Assembly (NCBI GenBank): GCA_019873685.1
Contig: JAIOAT010000020.1
Coordinates: 1-51,719 of the forward strand
Reading direction: 5' to 3'
Source: Chloroflexota bacterium
GTDB taxonomy: Bacteria; Chloroflexota; Anaerolineae; Aggregatilineales; Ch27
DNA length: 51,719 bases
A program made the translations under genes and the position numbers. Of this stretch, positions 43,258 through 51,402 are shown piece by piece. Numbering within the stretch: the first letter of the stretch is position 1; each line of letters starts with the position of its first letter. The notes under the pieces are model-generated. The model had not been told where the DNA came from and searched no databases. It saw only the letters and a list, made by a program, of their open reading frames with translations.

Positions 43258-44895
43258 TCAGCTATCCAGCAGCACCGGCGCCGCCTGTTCGTCGCGCGCG
43301 CCGCGCCGCAGCAACATCCCGATCGCCTCGCGGATCTCGCGCATACCCAGCAGCAGAGCAACGCCGACATAGGCTGCCCCACCGACCGCCACTACAGCAG
43401 CGACACGGACAACCAGCTCCAGTTTCTCAGCCGTATCCTGCCCGAAGCCAGCCGCCGCCAGCGCCGCATCGAGGGCCAGAATCACGACGGCCATGGCCGC
43501 ACTGGCCAGCGCCGAGCGGGTCAGCGTCCCCAGCACCACCGGCCCGTTCAGACCATGCCAGCGCCGCCGCAGGATGATCATCAATATAGTCACCTCGACG
43601 CCAATCGCCGCCGAATTGGCCAGCGCCAGCGCCCCCACACCCAGCGCCGGAGTCAGCAGGAGTGCTACCAGCACCCCGAACACCGCCCCCGTCACCGCCG
43701 CCAGCAGCGGGGTCAGCGTGTCTTTGTCCGCGTAGAACCCGCGCGCTGTGATCTCTAGCACAGAATGCAGGATGATCCCGATGGCAAAGAACTGCAGTGC
43801 GCTGTAGACCATATCCGTGGCGCTGGCATCAAACGCTCCACCTTCCAGCAGAGCAATGCCTGGCCTGCCCACCAGCAACAGCCCCACCGCGGACGGGATC
43901 GTCGCCACCAGGATGAAGCGCAACGCGCCGGCGAAGGCCCGGCGCTTGCCAGATTCATCACCCAGCTCGCTGAGCGCCGCCAGCGTGGGGAAGATCACAA
44001 AGCCCATGGCCGTCCCGATCAACGTCTGCGGAATCTGCATCAGCTTCCAGCCCCAGTCAAAGGCGCTGACAGCTCCCTCCCCCAGCCGCGACGCAATATT
44101 GTTCGCCACCAGGAAATTGAAGCTGACCACACCCAGCCCCAGCAGACGCGGGATCATCAGCACGACCACCCGGCGCAGGTTAGGATCGCGCCAGCCCAGT
44201 TCCGGCCACCACCGCGCCCGGTAATGAATCAGGCCCGGCAACTGAATGCTGAAATGCAACGTCGCCCCGAGCACTGCGCCCCAGGCCACCCCGTAGATGT
44301 CAAAGCGATCCAGCAAGAAGACGATCCCGAAGAGCAGACCCAGGTCCTGCAGAATCGGGGCCAGGGCCGGTAATAGAAAGTGGCTGTGGCTGTGCAGAAT
44401 ACCCTGGAAGATACCGCTGACGGAGAAGATCAGCGTGGAAAGCAGCAGAATGCGCATCAACGCCGCGGCCTGCTCCACCTGCTCCGGCGGGAAGCCCGGC
44501 GCCAGGAAGGTGTGCACCAGCCACGGCGCCAGGATAAAGGCGAAGAGGCTGAGCGTCGCCGTCACCATGAAGATCGTATTGATCACATGGCTGGCCAGCT
44601 TCCAGGCGTCGATGTGCGCCCGGCGGGCCAGTAGCCCGCTGAAGACCGGGATGAACGCATACCCCAGCGCCCCGCCGCCGATCATGACGACCAGCAACTC
44701 CGGGATGCGGTTGGCCGTGATGTACGAATCCCAGCGGGTATCCAGCCCGATCTTGCGGGCGATGATGAAGGTCTGCAGCAGGCTAATCGCCTTGGCCGCG
44801 CCAAAGGCGATCATCAGCAGCACGGTGGAACGCGCCAGGTGGCCCAGCGTGGTGTGCGCCGCATCCGTTACCGGCGCGTCAGGCTTTGCGCTCAT
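43258..44895 (-). CDS. murJ: Lipid II flippase MurJ
   Basis: This 545-residue protein has about 14 membrane helices and the MurJ/MviN pattern: a start with LARSTVLLMIAFGAAKAISLLQTFIIARKIG, then GGGALGYAFIPVF and later IPQTLIGTAMGFVIFPTLA and ARGFYADKDTLTPLL. MurJ moves lipid II, the peptidoglycan precursor, across the membrane, so the organism probably makes some peptidoglycan. The ATG at 44895 has GGGAG seven bases upstream. A terminator hairpin lies 35 bases upstream of the start, leaving little room for a separate promoter. Confidence 0.92.
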   Translation of the reverse strand: MSAKPDAPVTDAAHTTLGHLARSTVLLMIAFGAAKAISLLQTFIIARKIGLDTRWDSYITANRIPELLVVMIGGGALGYAFIPVFSGLLARRAHIDAWKLASHVINTIFMVTATLSLFAFILAPWLVHTFLAPGFPPEQVEQAAALMRILLLSTLIFSVSGIFQGILHSHSHFLLPALAPILQDLGLLFGIVFLLDRFDIYGVAWGAVLGATLHFSIQLPGLIHYRARWWPELGWRDPNLRRVVVLMIPRLLGLGVVSFNFLVANNIASRLGEGAVSAFDWGWKLMQIPQTLIGTAMGFVIFPTLAALSELGDESGKRRAFAGALRFILVATIPSAVGLLLVGRPGIALLEGGAFDASATDMVYSALQFFAIGIILHSVLEITARGFYADKDTLTPLLAAVTGAVFGVLVALLLTPALGVGALALANSAAIGVEVTILMIILRRRWHGLNGPVVLGTLTRSALASAAMAVVILALDAALAAAGFGQDTAEKLELVVRVAAVVAVGGAAYVGVALLLGMREIREAIGMLLRRGARDEQAAPVLLDS

Positions 44896-44929
44896 CAGCA
44901 GACTCCCGATTGCACACGAACCTTCAAGC

Positions 44930-44955
44930 AAAAGGGCACGGCCACACCCGTGCCC
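44930..44955 (-). terminator. Terminator between the C39 peptidase gene and murJ
   Basis: On the minus strand GGGCACGG and CCGTGCCC (44948-44955 and 44934-44941) form an 8-bp stem with a 6-base loop, followed by TTTTGCTT. It lies 35 bases after the peptidase stop and 35 bases before the murJ start. Confidence 0.75.
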
Positions 44956-44989
44956 TGGATAGTATCACCATCTCCTGCGCCCGGCAGCC

Positions 44990-46558
44990 TCAATTGCCGG
45001 TGAGCGTCGCCAGTTGCTGCAGCGCTTCCCTGGCCGGGTCAAAGTACCGGTTGTGCTCCAGCGCCAGGTTGAACTGCGTGCGGGCCGGGCCGTACTGCTC
45101 ACGGGCCATGTAGACCATGCCCGTCCAGTAGTATGTCTCTTCAACGTAAGGCGTTGTGCCCAGGTTAGCCTGCACCAGCGCCAGCACATCATCGTAGCGC
45201 CCAACCTTGTAGTAGGCCTCGAACGGCCCGAACTGATACCACAGCATGCGCCAGGGCAAGCCCCGGCCAGCGTTACGGGCCTGATCGTAAGCGCGCGCCG
45301 CCTCGTCATACATGTTCAGGGCCAGGTAGCTTGTGCCCATGTTAAACCAGGCAAACGGGTTATCGGGCCGGGCAGTGGCTTCCTGCCGGGCCACTTCCAG
45401 AGCCAGCCGGGCGTTAGTGGTCGGATCAGCGTGGTCGCCCAGCACCGCACGCAGGTCGTTCTCCCGCCCCTGCTCATAAAGCACAATGTAGGTGCGGTTG
45501 AAGTGCTGCCACATCTCGTCGAAGTAGTCGTAGGAAACCGTCAGCCCCTGGAAATTGCCATGGCCCAGGAAGCTGTCGTACACGTAGACTTGCTGCAATT
45601 GATCGTCGTAAGCGATCACCAGCCGGTAGTGCCCCATCCAGTCATAGCCTTCCGGCATATAGCCCGTCTCGACGATGACGGGGAAGCCTTCCAGCACCAG
45701 CCGGCGAATCATGTTCAGATCGCCGCCCATCCGCCACAGCGCGCGCACGCCTGTCTGCTCGTTCACGAAGCGCACCATCTGCCAGGGGCTGACGTTCTTA
45801 TCTTCGGCGTCTGGCTTGAGGAAGCTGGCCGCCACGCTCTGATCCTGCGTCCAGCCAAAATAAGTCAGCGCCATCGTCAGGGTAGCCGGGCCGCAGTTGT
45901 TCCAGGTCTGGTAGATGTGCTGGAATCCGTACAACCGTGCCGAAGGCAACAGCGCTACCGCCGTGGCCGGGACGTCGGTCGGTGGGATCGGCGTGGGCGG
46001 AGGGAGGGTAGCCGTCGGCGTTGGCAGGATGGCCGTTGGAGGGGGTGTTGTCTCCTGTGGTGGAAGGGTCAGCGTCGGCCCGCTGGTCGGGACAGACGAC
46101 GGCGTAGCCGTGATGATGATCAGCATATCCTCGTTGGGCGTCGGCGTAGCCAGCGGATCGCTGACTACCGCCGCCGGCTCCGGCGTCGCCGGGGTGAGCA
46201 GCAACGCGGCTGCCGTCAGCGATTCGCTATCCGCTGCCACGGTAGGCAGGGTATCAGCCGTATACTCGCGCTGCGGGTCAAAGGCAGCCATGAACGGGAG
46301 ATAGTGCTTGATCTGCTCGCGATACTGCGGGCGCAGACTGCGGTACACCAGCGGAGAAACAATCACGGCGATGATGATCAGGCCAATCAGGGCTACCAGC
46401 CCCCACTGGATCAGCGCCCGCAACCAGCCGCCACGTTGCGGTTGCCGCCGGCGGGTGTGCCGCTGGCGCAGGCGGGAAAGAGGACGCTCAGTCCGATCCT
46501 GACTCGCGGGGGTAACCCGCGGCATTCGCTGTGTTGTATGTTCCGAGGAATCTACCAT
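44990..46558 (-). CDS. Membrane-anchored C39-like peptidase with TPR repeats
   Basis: This 522-residue protein has a basic N terminus, one membrane helix (about 49-71) and a Pro/Thr stalk to about residue 205. A papain-like C39 domain follows, with a probable triad Cys222 (NNCGPATLTMAL), His310 (MGHYRLV) and Asp328 (VYVYDSF). The C-terminal region (about 395-520) has TPR-like helices such as PFAWFNMGTSYLALNMYDEAARAYDQA. C39 domains usually trim leader peptides during ABC export, but this one lacks the ABC part and should face outside. The ATG at 46558 has GGGGAG eight bases upstream. Confidence 0.83.
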   Translation of the reverse strand: MVDSSEHTTQRMPRVTPASQDRTERPLSRLRQRHTRRRQPQRGGWLRALIQWGLVALIGLIIIAVIVSPLVYRSLRPQYREQIKHYLPFMAAFDPQREYTADTLPTVAADSESLTAAALLLTPATPEPAAVVSDPLATPTPNEDMLIIITATPSSVPTSGPTLTLPPQETTPPPTAILPTPTATLPPPTPIPPTDVPATAVALLPSARLYGFQHIYQTWNNCGPATLTMALTYFGWTQDQSVAASFLKPDAEDKNVSPWQMVRFVNEQTGVRALWRMGGDLNMIRRLVLEGFPVIVETGYMPEGYDWMGHYRLVIAYDDQLQQVYVYDSFLGHGNFQGLTVSYDYFDEMWQHFNRTYIVLYEQGRENDLRAVLGDHADPTTNARLALEVARQEATARPDNPFAWFNMGTSYLALNMYDEAARAYDQARNAGRGLPWRMLWYQFGPFEAYYKVGRYDDVLALVQANLGTTPYVEETYYWTGMVYMAREQYGPARTQFNLALEHNRYFDPAREALQQLATLTGN

Positions 46559-46771
46559 GTAAGTCACTCCCCGATGCAGCGTACCCGGACGACAGCGCGC
46601 TGCACCCAGAAACCTGTTTCCTGGCCGCCAGCGATGCCCAGACGCAGCGACAAAGCGGAGCGGCGCGGACGGTTAGTGTAGCAGCATCTACCGGCCTTGA
46701 CCAGAGTCTTTGATCCGGCTAGTCTTCCACACCGGAGACCTGCATCCAAAACCGGATGAAAAACGTATTCG

Positions 46772-46799
46772 ATTATAGCACCTGAGCGGCATCTGTTAC
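46772..46799 (-). promoter_or_regulatory. Candidate promoter of the C39 peptidase gene
   Basis: On the minus strand GTAACA (46794-46799) and a perfect TATAAT (46772-46777) are 16 bases apart. The leader would be about 205 bases; I see no clear structure in it. Confidence 0.5.
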
Positions 46800-46819
46800 C
46801 CTACGCTAAGGACACGCTT

Positions 46820-47680
46820 ATGCAACGAATAGCGGCGGTGACTGCCCGGCTCTACTGCCTGACCGCGCCCGCCTACGAAACGGCGATGGCCCCGGTTTTC
46901 GGGCCGTTGGCCTGCGACCTGGTCCAGGGCACACCCCCGACCCCGGCGGATACCGTCCTCGATCTCGGCACAGGCACCGGATTCGCCCTGCGGCAGGCCG
47001 CCCCTCACGCCCGGCGCAGCCTGGGCATCGATATCTCCCTGCCAATGTTGCGGGCAGCCGCGGCGGTCTGCGCCGCGCAGCGCTGGCCGCGTACGCATCT
47101 GCTGCTGGCTGACGCGGCTACCCTTGACGCGCTGGCCGACCGCTGCGCCGATGTAGTTTTCAGTTCGTTTGGGCTGGGAGACTGCCCGCCGGAACAGGCG
47201 CTGCGGGCAGCAGCGCGAGTATTGCGCCCCGGCGGGCGGCTGGCCATTCAGGAATGGGGGCCGTATGACGGCGACGACGACCCACGCCTGATCGTGGACG
47301 AGACGCTGGCCTGCTATATGACTCCCGAGGCGGCAGGGCTGCGCGAGGAATTCCGCAGTGAACTGACGCGCCCGCGGGCCTGGGAAGCCCGGCTACAGGA
47401 CAGCGAGGACTACGAGCTGGCCTTGGCCGAGGCTGGCTTTGTGGGAGCGCGGGCAACGGAATGCCGACCGCTTACACTGCACCTCAGCGTTGAGGCTTTC
47501 CTGACCTACATGCTGGCCTGGGCGTCCCGCGCCCTGGAAGTGGCGGCGCTAACTGAGGACGCCCGGCGGGAGTTCCTCGCTCTGGCCCACCAGCGGCTTC
47601 AGGCTCAGACGGACGCTGATGGTCTGCTTGCCTGGTCGCCGGTGGTGCTGCGGGCAACAGCGATCCGACGTAGCGTGTAA
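46820..47680 (+). CDS. Class I SAM-dependent methyltransferase
   Basis: This 286-residue protein has motif I (VLDLGTGTGFAL), the acidic strand-2 end (LGIDISLPML), ADAATLDAL and the post-motif-IV RVLRPGGRLAIQEWG. The layout is that of UbiE/small-molecule methyltransferases. The C-terminal 110 residues are mostly helical and may form the substrate lid. The substrate is unknown. AAGGA is seven bases before the ATG. It is divergent from the C39 peptidase gene and precedes an orphan response regulator that has its own promoter. Confidence 0.85.
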   Translation: MQRIAAVTARLYCLTAPAYETAMAPVFGPLACDLVQGTPPTPADTVLDLGTGTGFALRQAAPHARRSLGIDISLPMLRAAAAVCAAQRWPRTHLLLADAATLDALADRCADVVFSSFGLGDCPPEQALRAAARVLRPGGRLAIQEWGPYDGDDDPRLIVDETLACYMTPEAAGLREEFRSELTRPRAWEARLQDSEDYELALAEAGFVGARATECRPLTLHLSVEAFLTYMLAWASRALEVAALTEDARREFLALAHQRLQAQTDADGLLAWSPVVLRATAIRRSV

Positions 47681-47688
47681 GTCGTGTG

Positions 47689-47716
47689 TTGCGCACAATA
47701 CTTTCTGAGCTATGAT
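47689..47716 (+). promoter_or_regulatory. Promoter of the response regulator gene
   Basis: TTGCGC (47689-47694) and TATGAT (47711-47716) are 16 bases apart and start just after the methyltransferase stop. The leader to the ATG at 47786 would be about 60 bases. Confidence 0.6.
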
Positions 47717-47785
47717 TGCCGTTAGCCGTCCAGCGCCATATGATGAATAGAAAGCCTAAGTCTCCATACTCCCCGGTGGGTATTG

Positions 47786-48475
47786 ATGACACGCCAGCAG
47801 GAAGTTCTGGTCATTGAGGATGATCTGGTCTTTGCTGATAGTCTGGTGGCCACTCTGAAGGCGGCCCGCTATGCTGTCCGCACGGCTTACAGCGGGCAGC
47901 GCGGCCTGGAGGCGGTGTGCCAGGCAATGCCTGATCTGGTCTTGTTGGATCTGCTGCTCCCGGACATCAGCGGCTGTGAAATCCTGCGCCGGATTCGGAC
48001 ATTTTCCAGTGTGCCTGTCATCTTCGTCAGCAGCCTGGAAACTGCTCAGGATAGGGTCAACGCGCTGGAACAGGGGGCCGACGACTTCCTTTCCCGGCCA
48101 ATACATCCCGATGAACTGCTGGCGCGTATTAGCGCGCTGCTGCGACGCATAGGCTGGAATCCGACCGCCAGGTCGGTGCTGGAAGCCGGGATATTGCGGC
48201 TGGATGTCGCCCGCCGCATGTTGCTGGTTAATGGCAAGCCGATCGCGTTGACAGCGGTAGAGTTCGCTATTCTGAAGATGCTGGTGGAACAGGCGGGAAC
48301 ACCGGTGGCCTGCGAGGAACTGGTTACGACCGTCTGGGGACCCGGCGGCAGCAGCTCTGCCGCCCTGCGGGTGAACATCTCCAGGCTGCGTCAGAAGATC
48401 GAGACTGATCCGCGCCGCCCAGTCCTCATTCAGACGGTTCCCGGGCGGGGCTACCTTGTGCCCGATTCGGACTGA
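47786..48475 (+). CDS. OmpR/PhoB-family response regulator
   Basis: This 229-residue regulator has a receiver domain (acidic pair in VIEDD, phosphorylation site Asp55 in LVLLDLLLPD, Ser82 in VIFVSS). Its winged-helix output domain has LTAVEFAILKMLVEQAG, VNISRLRQKIE and VPGRGYLV. The almost invariant receiver lysine (in KP) is replaced: FLSRPI places Arg104 there, which may alter phosphorylation. No partner kinase is adjacent. The ribosome-binding site (GGTGGG) is weak, and a TTG three bases upstream is an alternative start. Confidence 0.9.
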   Translation: MTRQQEVLVIEDDLVFADSLVATLKAARYAVRTAYSGQRGLEAVCQAMPDLVLLDLLLPDISGCEILRRIRTFSSVPVIFVSSLETAQDRVNALEQGADDFLSRPIHPDELLARISALLRRIGWNPTARSVLEAGILRLDVARRMLLVNGKPIALTAVEFAILKMLVEQAGTPVACEELVTTVWGPGGSSSAALRVNISRLRQKIETDPRRPVLIQTVPGRGYLVPDSD

Positions 48476-48498
48476 AAGTCAGCCACAGAAACCGCAGA

Positions 48499-48526
48499 GC
48501 CGGATGGTTATCTACTGTCATCCGGC
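48499..48526 (+). terminator. Hairpin after the response regulator gene
   Basis: GCCGGATG (48499-48506) pairs with CATCCGGC (48519-48526) around a 12-base loop. The T-run is poor, so it may terminate both convergent genes only in part. Confidence 0.4.
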
Positions 48527-48567
48527 CCTCTCAGTTGTTCATTACTTGACTACGCGAATACTTCCAG

Positions 48568-49791
48568 CTAGCGCCCGCGCCGCCCGCGTAGCAGGAACAT
48601 CCCACCCAGGAACAGCGCGCCAGCCATAGCTGCCGCGCCTCCGGCAGCCGCCGCCAGAATCCGCTCCGGGTCTTCGCCCGGCATGACCACCTCGCCATCG
48701 CCATAGGCCTGGAAGAGCTGTCCCCACTTGGTCTGCAGCGCTTCCCTCACCCGCTGGCGACCCACAAACGGGTACCAGTACAGGTTGTGATACACGTGGC
48801 TGGCCGCGTAACTCCACGGCACCAGCGGCGTGCGCAACAGGAAGCCCTCCAGACCCTTCAGCCAGCCATGGTAGATCATCTTCTGCCCTTTGCTGGCGAA
48901 GGTGTCTTCCTGCACAAAGTTCCAGGCTGGCTCATCGCGGATGTCATACCCCACCACTTCGATCTGATTCGGATCACCAATGCCCAGCCCGCGCTCATGG
49001 GCCAGGCGGATGAAATCCAGGGACATCGGATCGAATCCCTGCAACTTGGCGCTCATCGCGTCGATGGCCACCTGGTCGGCGGAAGCCAGCAGGATGTCCT
49101 TCTCATGCCAGCGCATCGCCCGCGGCCCCGGCCCATCCCCGGCAAAGGTGCCGTCCATGACGGCAAAAAGACCGGTGTGAATATCCTGCTGGATCTGCAG
49201 CAGGTCAACCACGGTCTCATGGATGGCAGCGTGAGTCCAGTGGCGCTTGCGGCTGAGCAGGCCGCCAAAGGCGTTCTTCATCGCGCCGGTGATCGTGGTG
49301 AAGACGTGAGTCTTCACGGTCGGCAACTGGATGATGTTCCGCCCGTAGAAACACTCCGGGATGTAAATACCCTCCGGATAGATCCGGTCGAGCACCAGCA
49401 ATGGTTCCTTTGGTTCGTAGCGCACCCAGCGAAATTGTGGCTCGTAAAGGTGCCAGTTCTCCAGGCCATACTTCTCGGTCACGTAGGCATGCTTGTTGTT
49501 GCGCTCGCCGACCCGCGCATCCACCACGACCGTATCGTTGTGCGCCGCAATCAGCCGGGGATACCCCGCGCTCTGCAATTCCTGGATCGCCCCTTCGATC
49601 TGCCAGGGAGTGCTGGAACAGGCCGGATACCAGGTATCCCAGGAGATATTGATCTTGAGCAGGGTATCCTTGTCCTTGGGCAGGGCCTCCTGGTACCCCG
49701 CCAGGCGCATCACCTGCCGGACATCTTCCAGTACGGTTTCAGGCCGGGTCTTGAGAATGGCAACCTTACCCTTGCCCGGAAAATCAGCCAT
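48568..49791 (-). CDS. DUF362-domain protein with C-terminal membrane anchor
   Basis: This 407-residue protein contains the DUF362 core: LLKINISWDTWYPACSSTP, a PTVKTHVFTTITGAMKNAFG block and ADQVAIDAMSAKLQGFDP. DUF362 proteins often sit with iron-sulfur or electron-transfer proteins, but the function is unsettled. No 4Fe-4S cysteine cluster is visible. The C terminus ends in a Gly/Ala-rich hydrophobic helix (about 380-400) and an Arg-rich tail, so it is probably a tail-anchored membrane protein. GAGGAG eight bases before the ATG sets the start, and an operator-like palindrome lies 60 bases upstream. Confidence 0.82.
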   Translation of the reverse strand: MADFPGKGKVAILKTRPETVLEDVRQVMRLAGYQEALPKDKDTLLKINISWDTWYPACSSTPWQIEGAIQELQSAGYPRLIAAHNDTVVVDARVGERNNKHAYVTEKYGLENWHLYEPQFRWVRYEPKEPLLVLDRIYPEGIYIPECFYGRNIIQLPTVKTHVFTTITGAMKNAFGGLLSRKRHWTHAAIHETVVDLLQIQQDIHTGLFAVMDGTFAGDGPGPRAMRWHEKDILLASADQVAIDAMSAKLQGFDPMSLDFIRLAHERGLGIGDPNQIEVVGYDIRDEPAWNFVQEDTFASKGQKMIYHGWLKGLEGFLLRTPLVPWSYAASHVYHNLYWYPFVGRQRVREALQTKWGQLFQAYGDGEVVMPGEDPERILAAAAGGAAAMAGALFLGGMFLLRGRRGR

Positions 49792-49850
49792 TGCTGTTGC
49801 TCCTCACAGTTCGCCAACGCCCCCATCAGCGGCATTTATCAGTACAGTAC

Positions 49851-49892
49851 CTGCAACAGTTGCAGTATAGCGCACAGCTGACGGGCTGTCTA
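49851..49892 (-). promoter_or_regulatory. Promoter and palindromic operator of the DUF362 gene
   Basis: On the minus strand TAGACA (49887-49892) and TATACT (49864-49869) are 17 bases apart. CTGCAACAGTTGCAG (49851-49865) is a perfect 7-1-7 palindrome that overlaps the end of the -10 box and the predicted transcription start. A repressor bound there would block initiation. Confidence 0.65.
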
Positions 49893-50011
49893 CGCTGGAA
49901 ATCTGCCTGAATCTATCGCAAATTCAGACCGTAGTAGTACTGAAGCCATGCAACCCGCCAGGCAATTCCGCGTAAAATACAGGTGACGGTAGACAACTCG
50001 TTCCGCAGGAG

Positions 50012-50159
50012 GAGCGGTGTCAGCGCTGTGCCGGGGTACTCGCAGCCTGCCGGGGAACGATCTCGGTTCAGGTGGGAGAGCACCCGGCAAAAAGGCATAC
50101 CGCTCAAAATGTGCTTTGTTGTGGCGCGGGGAGAAAGTCTCTTTATATCCTGTGCGCCA
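50012..50159 (+). ncRNA. Candidate structured leader RNA upstream of the secreted-protein gene
   Basis: The 405-base gap before the 50197 gene contains complementary segments. GAGCGGT (50012-50018) pairs perfectly with ACCGCTC (50099-50105). Inside this, GTGCC (50028-50032) pairs with GGCAT, with one G-U pair, and TGCCGGG (50048-50054) pairs with CCCGGCA (50083-50089). A second module has TGGCGC (50122-50127) with GCGCCA (50154-50159) and an inner GAGA-AAG-TCTC hairpin. It ends about 25 bases before the AGAGGAG site. I recognise no riboswitch class. A riboswitch-like or protein-binding leader, or chance pairing in GC-rich DNA, all remain possible. Confidence 0.4.
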
Positions 50160-50196
50160 TCCCAATCTACGTAACAAGCATTGAGAGGAGTAACAA

Positions 50197-51282
50197 ATGA
50201 AAAAGCGTCTTGTTAGCCTGGCAATTATCCTGATCTTGCTGGTCGGCCTGGCGCCAGCCCAGGCCCAGGAAGGGGACAACTACCTGGTTTGTGGCAACCT
50301 GCCGGAAGCTGACTGCGCCATCCTGCTGGCCTCCGCAATGGCCAGCGACGATGTCACCTCCGCTGACATGAGCTTCACCATGGACCTGACCCTGTCCGGT
50401 ATCGCAGCGGTAGCCGCCATGTTCGGCGCCAGCCCTGACGAAGCCCCGGCAGGCGATATTTCCTTCACCGTTGACGGCGGCGGCCCGTTTATGCTGGACA
50501 CAGCCGCCGTGCCTCCGATGAAGGGGTCGTTTGAATTCACCTTCAGCGGCACCGATGGCTCCAGCCGGGAAGAAGGCAGCATTGGCGTCGTCATCCTGGA
50601 TGGCATCATCTATGTGCGCGATGAAAACGGCCAGTGGGAAGGTATGACCTTCGAGGACCTGCTGGAATCTGACCCGGCGACCGCCAGCATGCTGGAAGGA
50701 TTGCTGGGCGGAGAGCCTTCCGAGTTGCCTGAAGGCGCGCTCAACCCGCAGGACCTGATGGGCGGCAACACCGCTGAACTGCTGGAAGCCGCCGGCCTTG
50801 GCCCGGAAGTCCTGGACCTTGTCAAGACCCCCGGCTTCATCACCGTGACCCGGCTGAACGATATCGAGATGATGGGCCAGAAGATGTACGTGTTTGAGAC
50901 CCGGCTCGATACTACGCCGCTGTTCAATTCCCCGGACTTCCAGGCGTTCCTCAACCAGGCCCTCACCGCCGCAACCAGCGAGGATGAGGACATGGCGGGC
51001 ATGGCCATGATGGTCCCGATGCTGCTGAGCAGCACGACAATCAACCTGACGGCCACCCAGATGATCGGTGCCGCCGACATGATCCAGCACGGCCTGACCG
51101 TCAACCTGGTGGCTACCCTTGACCTCGGTACGATGATGGCAGCATCCGGCGGCCAGAGCCAGGGGCAGCCGCAGATGCCACCGCTGGTGCTGGATGTCAA
51201 CGTGGAAATCCTGCTGGATAAGGTCAACCAGCCCTTCACCATTACCGCGCCGGCAGGCGCAACGATGGTCAAATCATCGTAA
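50197..51282 (+). CDS. Secreted protein of unknown function (LolA/LppX-like in outline)
   Basis: This 361-residue protein has a signal peptide with probable cleavage after AQA (residue 23). It continues with alternating beta strands (ADMSFTMDLTLSG, GDISFTVDGGGPFML, KGSFEFTFSG, IGVVILDGIIYVRDENGQWEGM), an acidic helical middle and a final strand pair. The layout recalls lipid-carrier beta folds of the LolA/LppX type, but the match is only structural impression. The cluster of Met around 265-280 (MAGMAMMVPMLL) is unusual for an exported protein. AGAGGAG six bases before the ATG is a strong ribosome-binding site. It stands alone between a structured leader and a terminator. Confidence 0.8.
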   Translation: MKKRLVSLAIILILLVGLAPAQAQEGDNYLVCGNLPEADCAILLASAMASDDVTSADMSFTMDLTLSGIAAVAAMFGASPDEAPAGDISFTVDGGGPFMLDTAAVPPMKGSFEFTFSGTDGSSREEGSIGVVILDGIIYVRDENGQWEGMTFEDLLESDPATASMLEGLLGGEPSELPEGALNPQDLMGGNTAELLEAAGLGPEVLDLVKTPGFITVTRLNDIEMMGQKMYVFETRLDTTPLFNSPDFQAFLNQALTAATSEDEDMAGMAMMVPMLLSSTTINLTATQMIGAADMIQHGLTVNLVATLDLGTMMAASGGQSQGQPQMPPLVLDVNVEILLDKVNQPFTITAPAGATMVKSS

Positions 51283-51299
51283 AGCGTCACCATCCCATG

Positions 51300-51326
51300 A
51301 CGGGCCGCCCGCCGGTGGCGGCCCGT
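51300..51326 (+). terminator. Terminator after the secreted-protein gene
   Basis: ACGGGCCGCC (51300-51309) pairs perfectly with GGCGGCCCGT (51317-51326) around a 7-base loop, followed by TTTCTTTCC. This is a textbook intrinsic terminator 18 bases after the stop. Confidence 0.88.
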
Positions 51327-51337
51327 TTTCTTTCCGC

Positions 51338-51367
51338 TTGCCCCTCCCCGCCTGAACCATCTATAAT
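51338..51367 (+). promoter_or_regulatory. Promoter of the HTH gene
   Basis: TTGCCC (51338-51343) and a perfect TATAAT (51362-51367) are 18 bases apart, giving a leader of about 30 bases to the ATG at 51403. Confidence 0.7.
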
Positions 51368-51402
51368 GCCTCTACGCAGGCCTGTTACGAACGGAGTCGC
51401 CC

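Noticed and set aside
45014-46681. Plus-strand open frame of about 555 codons
   Set aside because: Antisense to the C39 peptidase gene, whose catalytic motifs and ribosome-binding site support the minus strand.
50061-50089. tRNA-like D-arm or T-box-like segment in the leader (GGTTCAGGTGGGAGAGCACC)
   Set aside because: No T-arm, anticodon loop or canonical T-box antiterminator sequence accompanies it, and the downstream gene is not an amino acid gene.
49890-50279. Minus-strand frame of 129 codons over the structured leader
   Set aside because: No domain or ribosome-binding site, and it overlaps the signal-peptide region of a well-supported gene.
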